Positions 53,958-62,996 of a stretch of DNA of 64,000 nucleotides are shown here, piece after piece (positions within the stretch are counted from its first letter, which is position 1; each line of letters opens with the position of its first letter). Location of the stretch: NCBI GenBank assembly GCA_964540795.1, contig CAZINX010000010.1, positions 30,581 to 94,580 on the forward strand, written 5' to 3'. Below the pieces are notes generated by a model that saw nothing but the letters and a program-made list of their open reading frames with translations, was not told the origin of the DNA and made no database searches. A program made the position numbers and the translations under genes. The DNA comes from Dichotomicrobium sp964540795 (lineage in GTDB: Bacteria > Pseudomonadota > Alphaproteobacteria > Rhizobiales > Rhodomicrobiaceae).

Positions 53958-54806
53958 TCACCCCTGTCGGATACTGAAGTCGCGCCGATGTTGCAGCGCG
54001 GGGATGCGCTGGCGGGCTTCGCCGACCCGTGCCGGATCGATTTCGGCGACAATTACGCCCGGCTTGTCGCCAGCGCGCTCTGCAACCAACTCGCCCCACG
54101 GCCCCACGATCAGGCTGTGCCCGTAGGTTTCGCGGCCGTTGTCGTGCATCCCGCCCTGCGCCGCCGCGAAAATGTAGCAGCCCGTTTCAATCGCCCGCGC
54201 CCGCAGCAGGATGTGCCAGTGCGCCCCGCCGGTCTGTCGCGTGAAGGCGGAGGGCACGGTGATGAAATGCGCTCCGGCCTGCGCCAGCGCAATGTATTGC
54301 TCGGGAAAGCGCAGGTCGTAGCAGGTCGTGAGGCCGAGCGTGCCCCAGGGCAGCGCCGCCAGGACCGCTTCCTCGCCGGGGCGGTAATTCTTCGATTCGC
54401 GATAGCTCTCGCCGCCCGGCAGGTCCACGTCGAACATGTGGATCTTGTCGTAGCGCGCAGCGATCTCCCCCTCTGGCGTGATGAGGAAGGAGCGGTTGGC
54501 GGCCCGCCGCTCGCCCACGAGCACCGGCATCCCGCCGATGTGCAGCCAGACCTGCAACTCCGCCGCCAGTTCGCGGAAGATGCGCAGAGCGGACGTCGCC
54601 TCCTCCGGCGCGATGGCGGCGAACAGCGCGGCGCTGCGCAGCTCCATGACCGAGGTATTTTCCGGCGTGAGGATGTAATCGGCGTGAGCCGCCGCCGCGC
54701 GGATCAGCGGGATCGCTTGATCGACCGAGCTATGCGGATCGCGGCTGGAGCGCAATTGAACGAGAGCGCAGCGGAAGGTGTTTGAGCAACCGGCCTGGTC
54801 CGACAT
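53958..54806 (-). CDS. carbon-nitrogen hydrolase, deaminated-glutathione-amidase-like (Nit1/NitA type)
   Basis: AGGAG lies before ATG 54806. The 282-residue nitrilase-superfamily enzyme has the catalytic triad E49 (ILTPENTSVM), K121 (YDKIHMFDVDLPGGESYRES) and C162 (LTTCYDLRFPEQY). The sequence around these residues matches the Nit1/NIT2 branch, which hydrolyses deaminated glutathione or omega-amidated oxoacids as a repair step. It follows the glutaredoxin gene on the same strand after 77 bases, which supports a thiol-metabolism link. Confidence 0.88.
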   Translation of the reverse strand: MSDQAGCSNTFRCALVQLRSSRDPHSSVDQAIPLIRAAAAHADYILTPENTSVMELRSAALFAAIAPEEATSALRIFRELAAELQVWLHIGGMPVLVGERRAANRSFLITPEGEIAARYDKIHMFDVDLPGGESYRESKNYRPGEEAVLAALPWGTLGLTTCYDLRFPEQYIALAQAGAHFITVPSAFTRQTGGAHWHILLRARAIETGCYIFAAAQGGMHDNGRETYGHSLIVGPWGELVAERAGDKPGVIVAEIDPARVGEARQRIPALQHRRDFSIRQG

Positions 54807-54883
54807 GTTCTACGCTCCTGCGGGAGACCGGCTTGCTGCTTGCGGCCCGCTCGTCGGCGGGCCCATTCCGGCCGCGCTGGCGC

Positions 54884-55144
54884 TCAGGCGCGCGCGAGCA
54901 GCGGATCGAGTCCGCCTGCCGCGTCCAGCGCGTGAAGCTCGTCGCAGCCGCCGATATGCTGCCCGTCGATGAAGATTTGCGGCACCGTGTGCGCGCCGCC
55001 AGCCCGCTCGCGCATCGCCGCGCGGGCGTTCGGCTTCATGGTGACGTCGAATTCCTCAAAGCTGACGCCTTTGCGGCGCAAAAGCCGCTTGGCGCGGATG
55101 CAGAAGGGGCAGAAGAGCGTCGTATAGATTTCGATTTTCGGCAT
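54884..55144 (-). CDS. grxC: glutaredoxin 3
   Basis: The 86-residue protein has the dithiol active site at C12/C15 in LFCPFCIRAKRLL. The cis-Pro segment HTVPQIFIDG and the GSH-binding GGCDELHALDAAG follow. It reduces disulfides using glutathione in the cytoplasm. It stands upstream of the nitrilase-type amidase gene and is probably co-transcribed with it. The binding site (GGAAG) is modest. Confidence 0.95.
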   Translation of the reverse strand: MPKIEIYTTLFCPFCIRAKRLLRRKGVSFEEFDVTMKPNARAAMRERAGGAHTVPQIFIDGQHIGGCDELHALDAAGGLDPLLARA

Positions 55145-55192
55145 CGCTTCCGGGTTTGTCTGGTTGGCGGCGGGCGCGTCCAGGCTTCCGCC

Positions 55193-56191
55193 TCAGATCA
55201 TTTCGCTGCGCGGGCGCATGGCCACGCTCGCCGCCGTCTGGTTCGGCGCACCGAAATGGCCGAAATAGCGCGAGTCGATCGCTTCGACCGGCAGGATGAT
55301 CAGCACGTCGGTGGTGCCGAACTGCTGGTCGACCACCGCGCCGTCGCCGACATAGGCGCCGAGGCGGAGATAGCCCTTGATGAGCGGCGGCAGCGCCTTC
55401 AGCGCCGCGCGTTGGTTCACCTTGTCAGCGGGCAGCAGGTTCATGTCGCGATAGAGATGCTCGTGCGCGCGGACCTGCCATTCGTCCGGCGCGCTGGCGA
55501 AGTGGTGCAGAAAGGACAGCGCCATCGCGTGGTCCTGCGGGTCGGTGCCGGCGAAGCTGGCGCAGCCGAGCATGACCTCGACGCCGTGCTCGCGGACATA
55601 GGTCCAGATGCCCTGCCAGAGAAGCTCAACGGTGCGCCGGTTGCGATAGGGTTTGAGCACGCAGGACCGGCCCAGTTCCATGAACTTGTGGGTGTCGCGT
55701 TTGCGGGCGATCAGCGGAGCGATGTCGTATTCGCTCTGGGTGTAGAAGCCGCCGTTGCGTTCGGCGATCTCCTGGCGCAGGACGCGGTAGGTGCCGACGA
55801 CTCGGGCGCGGCGCGGCCAGCGCTGCCGCTGCCGGGGGACGACCCCGCGGTCCACGACCAGCAGGTGGTCGCAGAACGCGTCATACGGGTCCTCATCGCG
55901 GCGGTTGAGCATCGTCGTCGCGTCCGGGATCGCGGACATTTCCTCGTAGAAGACGCGATAGCGCAGGCGTTGCGCCCGCCGGATGTCGCTGCGCGAGCGC
56001 GCAAGCCGCACCTCAAGCGAGCCGATCTGGCCGTATACTTTCTCTGGCGCGCGCCGCATCATGAAACTGCGCGCCTTTCCCCGGCTCGGATGAAAAGGCG
56101 CGCCCTGCGCGAGCGGGAGGCTTGCGGCGCGCGCGGGCCGGAACTTGCTCGCGATGCGTCGAACGTTGAGTCTCATCGGCTTGCCCAACAC
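55193..56191 (-). CDS. GNAT-type acyltransferase, OlsB-like (ornithine lipid synthesis)
   Basis: The core (from about residue 50 of 332) has SLEVRLARSRSDIRRAQRLRYRVFYEEM, DEDPYDAFCDHLLVVD, VVGTYRVLRQEIA, and FMELGRSCVLKPYRNRRTVELLWQGI. It ends with KGYLRLGAYVGDGAVVDQQFGTTDVLIILP. This is the PF13444/OlsB pattern of enzymes that attach 3-hydroxyacyl groups to ornithine. OlsA is not here. The start is uncertain. GTG 56191 has GGGGA upstream, while ATG 56062 or 56059 with GGGGAAAGG would give a protein about 43 residues shorter. Confidence 0.78.
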   Translation of the reverse strand: MLGKPMRLNVRRIASKFRPARAASLPLAQGAPFHPSRGKARSFMMRRAPEKVYGQIGSLEVRLARSRSDIRRAQRLRYRVFYEEMSAIPDATTMLNRRDEDPYDAFCDHLLVVDRGVVPRQRQRWPRRARVVGTYRVLRQEIAERNGGFYTQSEYDIAPLIARKRDTHKFMELGRSCVLKPYRNRRTVELLWQGIWTYVREHGVEVMLGCASFAGTDPQDHAMALSFLHHFASAPDEWQVRAHEHLYRDMNLLPADKVNQRAALKALPPLIKGYLRLGAYVGDGAVVDQQFGTTDVLIILPVEAIDSRYFGHFGAPNQTAASVAMRPRSEMI

Positions 56192-56417
56192 GGATCCCCA
56201 ATAGTGTGCCCTGCCCGAAAAGGCTTGTCACGACCGCGACGCTCCTGCCTTCAATCTCTTCATAACCTTATGGGCCGCGCCGGGAAAGTCTCGGATCATC
56301 TCAAGACGTTTTGCGTCGCGCCACGCTGTCGCCATCTTGAGCGCCGTTCCGCGCCCTGGACGACCTGCTGGCTTGAAGCGCAAGGCCGCGAAAGAACTGG
56401 TTGCCGCGACCGCGGAC

Positions 56418-57953
56418 CTAAGCCGCCATGCGGGCAGTCATCATTTCGCCGCGGTAGGACAGCGCCTCGGCAATGTGGATATGCGTTACGCCCGCGGACT
56501 GATCAAGGTCGGCGATTGTGCGAGCAAGCCGCAGGGTGCGGTGGTAGCCGCGCGCGGTCAGGCCGAGCCTCTGCGTGGCTTCGTGCAGGACCGCGGCGCC
56601 CTTCTGGTCCGGCGCAGCGATTTCAGGGAGCTTGCTCGCCGGGCATTCGGCGTTGGTCCAGGTGTTCTTGAGGTCGAGTTGCTGGAAGCGGCGGCGCTGA
56701 CGCTCGCGCGCGGCGACGACGCGGTCGCGAACGCTCGCGCTGGTTTCCGGGGTTTGAGGCCGCGTCAAGTCGAGCGCGCTGACCGCCGGCATCTCGATCT
56801 GCAAATCGATCCGGTCCAGCAGCGGCCCCGAAATCCGGCTCATGTACTGGCTCATGCAGTTCTGTCCGCGCCGGCAGCTGCGGCCCGGCTCGAAGGCGCG
56901 GCCGCAGCGGCAGGGGTTCATGGCGCCAATGAGTTGAATGCGCGAGGGATAGGAGATGCGGTGGTTCGCGCGGGCGATCGAGATTTCGCCGGTCTCCAGC
57001 GGCTGGCGCAGGGAATCGAGAACGCGCGGCGAAAACTCTGGCAGCTCATCCAGGAACAGCACGCCGCGATGCGCCAGCGCCACCTCGCCGGGCTGCGGCC
57101 GCGTGCCGCCGCCGACAAGCGCCGCCATGGTGGCGGAGTGGTGGGGCGCGCGGAACGGCCGCTCGCGGCTCAGGCCGGAGTCTGACAGCAACCCCGCCAT
57201 GCTCTGGATCATCGCAACCTCGAGCATCTCTTCGCTCGTCATCGGCGGAAGAACGGTTGGCAGCCTTTCCGCCAGCATCGACTTGCCCGCGCCGGGCGGC
57301 CCGACCATGAGCATGTTGTGCCCGCCCGCCGCGGCGATTTCCAGCGCGCGCTTCGCGCTCTCCTGACCGCGGACATCGCTCAGGTCCAGCATGGCCATGC
57401 GGCTTGCGACGGAGCGCGCCGGCTCGGGGCGGGCCAGCATCTGCTCGCCCTTGAGGTGATTCGCCAGAGACAGAATATCTCGCGGAGCCAGCACATCGAC
57501 GTTTTGTCCGGCCCAGACCGCTTCAGAGCCGGAAGCCGCGGGGCAAATCAGCCCCTTGCCGAGCGCGTTTGCGCCAATCGCCGCGGGAAGCGCGCCCACG
57601 ATGGGCGAAAGGCTGCCGTCGAGTGCAAGCTCACCCGCCACGCAGTAACTCTCCAGCAGATCGCCGGGGATGGCGCCGCTTGCAACCATGAGGCCGAGCG
57701 CGATCGGCAGATCGTAATGGCTGCCTTCTTTGGGCAGGTCAGCGGGAGACAGGTTGACGGTGATCCGCTTCGGCGGCAGGCCAAGTCCGATCGCGCCGAG
57801 CGCCGCGCGGACCCGCTCCCGGCTTTCGGCGACCGCCTTGTCCGCCAGCCCTACGATCGTGAAAGATGGCAGTCCCGCCGAGAGGCTGACCTGAACGTCA
57901 ACCTGACGCGCCTCGATGCCGTGGAGCGCCACCGTGGAAATACGCGCGAACAT
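56418..57953 (-). CDS. comM: YifB/ComM family Mg-chelatase-like AAA+ ATPase
   Basis: AGGAGGGG precedes ATG 57953. The 511-residue protein has the N-terminal Lon-protease-like/ChlI domain (RISTVALHGIEARQVDVQVSLSAGLPSFTIVGLADKAVAESRERVRAALGA). The AAA+ domain has Walker A GPPGAGKSMLAERLP near 220 and Walker B HRGVLFLDELPEF. A zinc-like Cys cluster CRCGRAFEPGRSCRRGQNC and a C-terminal ChlI domain follow. ComM is a hexameric helicase that promotes branch migration in natural transformation. It follows gshB on the same strand after 79 bases, a common order in alphaproteobacteria. Confidence 0.92.
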   Translation of the reverse strand: MFARISTVALHGIEARQVDVQVSLSAGLPSFTIVGLADKAVAESRERVRAALGAIGLGLPPKRITVNLSPADLPKEGSHYDLPIALGLMVASGAIPGDLLESYCVAGELALDGSLSPIVGALPAAIGANALGKGLICPAASGSEAVWAGQNVDVLAPRDILSLANHLKGEQMLARPEPARSVASRMAMLDLSDVRGQESAKRALEIAAAGGHNMLMVGPPGAGKSMLAERLPTVLPPMTSEEMLEVAMIQSMAGLLSDSGLSRERPFRAPHHSATMAALVGGGTRPQPGEVALAHRGVLFLDELPEFSPRVLDSLRQPLETGEISIARANHRISYPSRIQLIGAMNPCRCGRAFEPGRSCRRGQNCMSQYMSRISGPLLDRIDLQIEMPAVSALDLTRPQTPETSASVRDRVVAARERQRRRFQQLDLKNTWTNAECPASKLPEIAAPDQKGAAVLHEATQRLGLTARGYHRTLRLARTIADLDQSAGVTHIHIAEALSYRGEMMTARMAA

Positions 57954-58032
57954 TTCCCCTCCTGCAACTTTCCTGCCAGGAGGTTACGCATTCCGTGACC
58001 CAACTTCAAGAACAATATGCGAACAAAGCCGC

Positions 58033-58983
58033 CTATCCGCGCGCCGCGCGCCTTCCCTCGATCCAGTCCCACAGCAGCGCGGCGATATCGGCGCCGCCGA
58101 AGCGCTTCACTTCACGAAGGCCGGTCGGAGACGTGACGTTGATCTCCGTGAGGTAGGGGCCGATGACGTCGATCCCGGCCAGCGTCAGCCCGCGGCGCTT
58201 GAGCTCCGGGCCGATGGCCTCGCAGATTTCGCGGTCCCGCTCCGTCATTTCGGTCGGCTCCGCGCGCCCGCCGATATGCATGTTGGATCGCGTCTCGTCG
58301 TCGGCTGGCACGCGGTTGATCGCGCCAACCGGCTCGCCGTCCACCAGCAGGATGCGCTTGTCGCCGGCGCGGACCTGCGGCAGGTATTTCTGCACCAGGA
58401 ACGGCTCGCGGAACACGCCCTGGAACAGCTCCACCAGCGCGCCGAGATTGGTGTCGCCCGCCGCCAGCCGGAACACTGCCGCGCCGCCATTGCCGTAGAG
58501 CGGCTTCAGGATGATGTCCTCATGCTCGGCCCGGAAGCGGCGTACGCCGTCCAGATCGCGGACGATGGCCGTCGGCGGCATCAGCTCCGGGTAAGCCATC
58601 GCGAGAATCTTTTCCGGCGCGTTGCGGACATTCGCTGGATCGTTCACCACCAGAACATCGGGAACAAGCTGCTCAAGCACGAACGTCGTCGTGATGTAAG
58701 CCATGTCGAAGGGCGGATCCTGCCGGAGCATGACCACGTCGAAATCGCGCAGATTGACGCGCTTCTCATCCGACAGTGTGCAGCGGTCGCCCTCGATGTC
58801 GCGGACCTCGACGTCGCAGCCGGTCGCATGGACATCGCCGTCGGCGTAAACGAGCCGGTCCGGCGTGTAGTAGAACAGCGAATGGCCCCGCGCCTGCGCT
58901 TCGAGCATCATGGCGAATGTGGAATCGCCCTTGATGTCGATGCGGTCGATGGGGTCCATCTGGAAGGCGGTCTTGAGCGCCAC
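58033..58983 (-). CDS. gshB: glutathione synthase
   Basis: The GTG start at 58983 has GAGGAA just upstream. The 316-residue ATP-grasp enzyme has FQMDPIDRIDIKGDSTFAMMLEAQARGH, VMLRQDPPFDMAYI, VVNDPANVRNAPEKI, KPLYGNGGAAVFR, and the C-terminal VTSPTGLREVKRFGG signature. It joins gamma-glutamylcysteine to glycine. Upstream, about 118 bases separate it from the Sel1-repeat gene. With grxC and ggt in the window, a standard glutathione system is indicated. Confidence 0.95.
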   Translation of the reverse strand: MALKTAFQMDPIDRIDIKGDSTFAMMLEAQARGHSLFYYTPDRLVYADGDVHATGCDVEVRDIEGDRCTLSDEKRVNLRDFDVVMLRQDPPFDMAYITTTFVLEQLVPDVLVVNDPANVRNAPEKILAMAYPELMPPTAIVRDLDGVRRFRAEHEDIILKPLYGNGGAAVFRLAAGDTNLGALVELFQGVFREPFLVQKYLPQVRAGDKRILLVDGEPVGAINRVPADDETRSNMHIGGRAEPTEMTERDREICEAIGPELKRRGLTLAGIDVIGPYLTEINVTSPTGLREVKRFGGADIAALLWDWIEGRRAARG

Positions 58984-59101
58984 GGGTTCCTCGTTTGTCC
59001 TGATGACTTCGGCCGCACGCGCGACGCCGCGTCCTCGCCATCAGCTTTAGACGAAAACGCTCGCGCGGCTCAATGTTTCCGTTTGTGCGGCCCGGACGCG
59101 A

Positions 59102-60037
59102 TCACTGCAAGGCGCTCATTTGTGTGATCCGCCAGGCGCTGGCGGCGGCTTCGGCCTCTTCGCGCTGCTCCCTGGTCAGCCCCGCGAGGAACACGTCGAG
59201 CCGTCCGTCGCTGATGCCGCTTTCGCGCGCCAGCAGATGCCATTTCGCTGCGGCGACCGGATCGGATTTGACCTCCACGCCATAGGCCAGCACGCGGGCC
59301 ACCCGATTCTGCGCCACCGGGTTCCCGTTTTCCGCCGCGGCCTTGAGCATTGCGAGGCCCTTGTCGTGGTCCTTCTCCACGCCCCGGCCCTGGATCAGCA
59401 TGACGGCATAATCGAGCTGAGCATCCGGCAGGCCGGCCTCGGCGGCCTTTCCGGTCCAGTAAGCGGCTTTTTCCGGGTCGGGCAGCACGCCCTCTCCCGC
59501 CGCATAGAGCGCGCCGAGATCGTATTGCGCCGGCGCATTGCCTTTCTCCGCGGCCTGCTGGAAGAGCGTTGCTGCGCGCTCCAGGTCGAAAGCGACGCCC
59601 TCGCCGTTGATGTGCAACAGCCCCAGATTATAGGCGGCTTCGTCATGGTCCTGCTCGGCAGCAAGCTCCAGCAGCGCCGCCGCCTGCGGGATGTTCCGGC
59701 TGATGCCGTCGCCGGTCAGGCGCATCATTCCCAGGGCGAATTGCGCGTCCCGATCGCCGCGCTCGACCCCGGCTGCATACCATTCGGCGGCCTTGACCTT
59801 GTCCTGCGGGACGCCGAGGCCCTCGCTGTAAATGCGGCCGATGAGTGTGGGCGCCTGCGCCTCGCCGCGCTCGGCGGCCTCTTTCGCCAGCTTCAGGGCT
59901 TCGAGATAGCGGCCTTCAAAAAAGGCGGCATAGGCCGGATCCTCAGTAGCGGCCAGGGCCGCAGGCGCGCCGAAGGTCAGGCCCAGCGCAACGGCCAGTG
60001 CGCCCGCCAGCGCGCGATGCCTCCTCGCAATCATCAT
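59102..60037 (-). CDS. exported Sel1-repeat (TPR-like) protein
   Basis: The 311-residue protein has a signal peptide (about residues 9-28, ending PAALAA). Five to six Sel1-like repeats follow, for example APTLIGRIYSEGLGVPQDKVKAAEWYAAGVERG and AAYNLGLLHINGEGVAFDLERAATLFQQAAEKG. Such repeats form a superhelical binding surface. The start codon overlaps the stop of the ThiE-like gene by 4 bases, so the two are coupled. The partner and role are unknown. Confidence 0.85.
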   Translation of the reverse strand: MMIARRHRALAGALAVALGLTFGAPAALAATEDPAYAAFFEGRYLEALKLAKEAAERGEAQAPTLIGRIYSEGLGVPQDKVKAAEWYAAGVERGDRDAQFALGMMRLTGDGISRNIPQAAALLELAAEQDHDEAAYNLGLLHINGEGVAFDLERAATLFQQAAEKGNAPAQYDLGALYAAGEGVLPDPEKAAYWTGKAAEAGLPDAQLDYAVMLIQGRGVEKDHDKGLAMLKAAAENGNPVAQNRVARVLAYGVEVKSDPVAAAKWHLLARESGISDGRLDVFLAGLTREQREEAEAAASAWRITQMSALQ

Positions 60038-60657
60038 GCGCTTCCCCGCTGCCTTTCCGCGATCATGCTGTCCAGCCTGTCCAGCGCCGCTGCTGGTTCG
60101 TCATCTTCCCAGATCAGCTTCGAGACCCCAATGAAGTCCGCGCCCGCCTCAATAAGCTCGGCTGCCTCGTCCCAGCCGCCGCTGTGCCAGCCGACAACCG
60201 GCGGTTCGCAGACCTCCTGCCACCAACTGACCAGCCCGGTGACGTCCTGCGTCTGCCTTTGCCCCGGCTCCGGTCCGAAAGCGACGTAATCCGCGCCCAG
60301 TTCGCCCAGCACCAGCGCATCATGCCGAGACGACCCGCAGCCCGCGCCGATCATGGCCTCTGAGCCGAGCATCTTTCGGCACGCGGCATAGCGCTCTTCG
60401 TTGGCGGGAATGTGGACGCCGTCCGCGCCAGTCACGTGCGCAAGCTCTGGCGCATCGCCGATAAGGACCGGAAGGCCCCGCGCATGGGCGATCGCCGCCA
60501 CCTCATGCGCGACAGCCTCGGGCGGCCCGGCCACGCCGTAGAGCAACAGGGCAGATACCCTGCCGCCGTTCAGCAGCACCTCAAGCGTGCGAAGGTCCGC
60601 GTCGCCCGGCACGGCGAGGTAGATCTGGCAGACTTGGTCCGCTTCGCCGCCGGGCAT
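60034..60657 (-). CDS. thiamine-phosphate-synthase-like TIM-barrel protein
   Basis: The 207-residue protein resembles ThiE: LPVLIGDAPELAHVTGADGVHIP (family LINDxxxxAxxxxADGVHLG), MIGAGCGSSRHDALVLGELGADYVAFGPE, and EAGADFIGVSKLIW. Housekeeping ThiE couples the pyrimidine and thiazole halves of thiamin. The first motif lacks the usual Asn-Asp pair, and PPVVGWHSGG differs from the family consensus, so it may be a paralogue with altered activity. It follows gap after 6 bases and is coupled to the downstream Sel1 gene. Confidence 0.75.
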   Translation of the reverse strand: MPGGEADQVCQIYLAVPGDADLRTLEVLLNGGRVSALLLYGVAGPPEAVAHEVAAIAHARGLPVLIGDAPELAHVTGADGVHIPANEERYAACRKMLGSEAMIGAGCGSSRHDALVLGELGADYVAFGPEPGQRQTQDVTGLVSWWQEVCEPPVVGWHSGGWDEAAELIEAGADFIGVSKLIWEDDEPAAALDRLDSMIAERQRGSA

Positions 60658-60663
60658 TTCCGA

Positions 60664-61671
60664 TCAGCCGGTTTTCGCCATCGCGATCGCGACATCGGCC
60701 ATGCGGTTGGAGAAGCCCCACTCGTTGTCGTACCAGGACAGCACGCGCACCAGCCGGCCATCGACGATCTGCGTCTGGGTCATGTCGAAGGTGGACGAAT
60801 AGGGGTTATGGTTGAAGTCGATCGAGACGAGCGGCTCATCCGTCACGGCCAGAACGCCGGCGAGTTCCTGTTCCGCGGCGCGGCTCATGGCGGCGTTGAC
60901 CTCGTCCACCGTCGTCTCGCGCGTGGGGATGAATTTCAGGTCGATCATCGAGACGTTCGGCGTCGGCACGCGGATGGCCGTGCCGTCCAGCTTGCCGTCA
61001 AGCTCGGGCATGACGAGGCCGACGGCGCGGGCCGCGCCCGTGGTCGTCGGGATCATTGACACGCCGGCGGCGCGGGCGCGGTGCATGTCCTTGTGCGGCG
61101 CGTCAAGGATGCGCTGGTCGTTGGTGTAGGCGTGCACCGTCGTCATGAAGCCCTGCGAGATTCCGCACATCTCGTGCAGCACCTTGGCCACCGGCGCGAG
61201 GCAGTTGGTCGTGCAGGAGGCGTTTGAGACGATCTTGTGTCCGTCGCCGAGCGCATCATGGTTCACGCCGTAGACCACAGTGATGTCCGCGCCTTTTGCC
61301 GGAGCGGAGATCAGCACCTTTTTCGCGCCGGCCGACAGATGCTTGCTGGCGCCCTCGCGGTCGGTAAAGATGCCGGTGCACTCCAGCGCGACATCCACGC
61401 CAAGATCGCCCCAGGGGAGCTGAGCCGGGTCGCGCTCGGCGAACACCTTCATCGGCCCCATGCCTGCGTCGAGCGTGTCGCCTTCGACCCTGACCTCGCC
61501 GGGGAAGCGGCCATGCACCGAGTCGTATTTCAGAAGGTGCGCGTTGGTCTCCGGGGACGTGATGTCATTGATCGCGACCACCTCGATGTCCGTGCGGCGG
61601 GACTCGACGATCGCCCGCAAGACATTGCGCCCGATACGTCCGAATCCGTTGATAGCGACCCTGACAGCCAT
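60664..61671 (-). CDS. gap: glyceraldehyde-3-phosphate dehydrogenase
   Basis: CAGGAGG lies just upstream of ATG 61671. The 335-residue enzyme has the NAD-binding VAINGFGRIGRNVLRAI, the catalytic Cys in SNASCTTNCLAPV, TVHAYTNDQRILDAPHKDMHRARAA, and WYDNEWGFSNRM. It oxidises glyceraldehyde 3-phosphate in glycolysis or acts in reverse in gluconeogenesis and the Calvin cycle. The downstream ThiE-like and Sel1-repeat genes may be co-transcribed. tkt, often beside gap and opposite zapA in this group, is not present in the 440-base region upstream. Confidence 0.97.
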   Translation of the reverse strand: MAVRVAINGFGRIGRNVLRAIVESRRTDIEVVAINDITSPETNAHLLKYDSVHGRFPGEVRVEGDTLDAGMGPMKVFAERDPAQLPWGDLGVDVALECTGIFTDREGASKHLSAGAKKVLISAPAKGADITVVYGVNHDALGDGHKIVSNASCTTNCLAPVAKVLHEMCGISQGFMTTVHAYTNDQRILDAPHKDMHRARAAGVSMIPTTTGAARAVGLVMPELDGKLDGTAIRVPTPNVSMIDLKFIPTRETTVDEVNAAMSRAAEQELAGVLAVTDEPLVSIDFNHNPYSSTFDMTQTQIVDGRLVRVLSWYDNEWGFSNRMADVAIAMAKTG

Positions 61672-62087
61672 GCGCGCCTCCTGAGTTGATCCTCGATTGT
61701 GTTGGGAGTCAGCGCCGTCCGGCCTCTGGATGCCACGCCGGCGCGCCGATCCGTTTCCGTGCCCCATCCTTGTATGTCGGCAAACACAAAACGCAAGGAA
61801 AAGCCGTTGGGTCCACGGGCTGGAGCAAAACGGCGAAAAAGCTTGTGAAAGAGCCGCTCGCCTGGTTGTGGCGTCCCGCTCCTGCGCGCGCTGATTCGCG
61901 GACGTGCCGCGCCTGATCGCGCCGATCCGGCGGCGGCGCGCCGGGCTTGTCGACATGCGCGCAGAGGTTGCACCCCCTGGCGGGCGTGGCGCGACCAGAA
62001 AAACCACTTCGAATCAACCAGTTAGCCGACAGCTTTGTCTGAAGCGCTGCGCCGCGTGCGCGCGCTTTCCAGCCTCCTGACGCGCGC
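61672..62087. other. 416-base intergenic region between gap and the zapA-side promoter
   Basis: The region divides divergent transcription of gap (minus) and the coiled-coil/zapA genes (plus). Open frames are present on both strands, but none shows protein-like composition or family resemblance. A weak minus-strand promoter-like pair (TTGCGT and TACAAG) lies around 61770-61800. No RNA gene or repeat is seen. Confidence 0.45.
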
Positions 62088-62117
62088 TTGACGCCTTTCG
62101 CGGGCGCTGCCTATGGT
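62088..62117 (+). promoter_or_regulatory. candidate promoter of the coiled-coil/zapA operon
   Basis: TTGACG (62088-62093) and TATGGT (62112-62117) are separated by 18 bases. The -10 overlaps an in-frame ATG at 62113. If the promoter is real, that ATG cannot be the start codon of the downstream coiled-coil protein. Confidence 0.5.
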
Positions 62118-62178
62118 GGCGGGGGGCACAGTCGTTAGCGTCTCAAGCGAAAAATGCGGTTCAACGTCGCGGTGTGTG

Positions 62179-62478
62179 GTGAGCAAGCCGAACAAAGCAG
62201 CAGGTGCGCGTGGTCGGACGAAGGCGCGGGCAGCGGGCAGCGCGCAAGGCAAATCGGGGGCCGGGGCGTCAGGAGGAACGCGGCAGGGGGCGTCGGGGTC
62301 GCGGACCAAGGCCGAACTGGAACAGGAACTGGCGAAACTCAAGCAGATCAATGCGGAGCTCCAAGAAGAGTTGCGCCGAGAGCGGGAGCGGGCCGAGCGG
62401 CTTGAACGGATCAATGAACAGGCCGGGGAGCGGATCGAAAGCGTGATCGGACGAATCAAGACGTTGCTGGCGTCGTGA
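62179..62478 (+). CDS. small coiled-coil protein upstream of zapA (DUF4164-like)
   Basis: The C-terminal half is a clear coiled coil (KAELEQELAKLKQINAELQEELRRERERAERLERINEQAGERIESVIGRIKTLL). An Ala/Gly/Lys-rich, probably disordered N-terminus precedes it. Position directly upstream of zapA matches a conserved alphaproteobacterial arrangement. The GTG at 62179 (99 residues) is chosen because an upstream ATG at 62113 lies inside a promoter -10. Neither has a good ribosome binding site, so the start is uncertain. A role with ZapA in cell division is inferred from position only. Confidence 0.68.
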   Translation: MSKPNKAAGARGRTKARAAGSAQGKSGAGASGGTRQGASGSRTKAELEQELAKLKQINAELQEELRRERERAERLERINEQAGERIESVIGRIKTLLAS

Positions 62479-62542
62479 GCCGTCCGGCGTTCTGGGGCAC
62501 GCCGGCGTATGATCCGGTCGCCGCCGGGAAAGGCAGGCGCGA

Positions 62543-62992
62543 ATGTCTCAGATAACCCTGACAATCGGAATCAAGACCTATCGGCTGGCCTGCGCGGAGG
62601 GCGAGGAGCAACGCGTTCACGCGCTGGCCGCGCACTTCAAGGCGCGGGTGGACGAGCTTGGCGAGCGGTACCCGCGAATGCCGGCCGACCAGCTGTTTCT
62701 CATGGCCGCGCTGCTCGTGACCGACGAGCTGTTCGAGGCGCGTGAGGAGCTGCAAGGCACGCTGAAGCAGATCGCCCGGCTGGGCAATGCGCTCAGCGAC
62801 AGGTCGAGCGCCCGCGCGCCGAGCGGCGCAGAGATGGCGCAGATCGTGAAGGACGCCAGCACGCGGCTCAACACGCTGGGCAGCGAGAAACCGGCCCCGC
62901 CCAAGTCTGGCGCGCTCGTGGCGGGCGGCGGGGCGGAGACGTCGGCGGGCGGCGGCGCGAAGCCGGGCAAGACTGCCGGCGGGAGCGATTGA
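62543..62992 (+). CDS. zapA: cell division protein ZapA
   Basis: The 149-residue protein has the ZapA domain in residues 1-95: MSQITLTIGIKTYRLACAEGEEQRVHALAAHFKARVDEL and DQLFLMAALLVTDELFEAREEL. A Gly/Ala/Lys-rich tail follows. ZapA cross-links FtsZ filaments at midcell. AAGGCAGG lies 8 bases upstream. The following bases (from 62997) may encode 6S RNA, the usual neighbour of zapA. The next expected gene, a 5-formyltetrahydrofolate cyclo-ligase, is missing because an IS element occupies the position. Confidence 0.92.
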   Translation: MSQITLTIGIKTYRLACAEGEEQRVHALAAHFKARVDELGERYPRMPADQLFLMAALLVTDELFEAREELQGTLKQIARLGNALSDRSSARAPSGAEMAQIVKDASTRLNTLGSEKPAPPKSGALVAGGGAETSAGGGAKPGKTAGGSD

Positions 62993-62996
62993 ACGG

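Noticed and set aside
61672..62007. N-terminal extension of GAPDH by about 112 codons
   Set aside because: Conserved GAPDH starts at MAVRVAINGFGRIG with a strong Shine-Dalgarno sequence at 61671. The extension looks like random GC-rich sequence.
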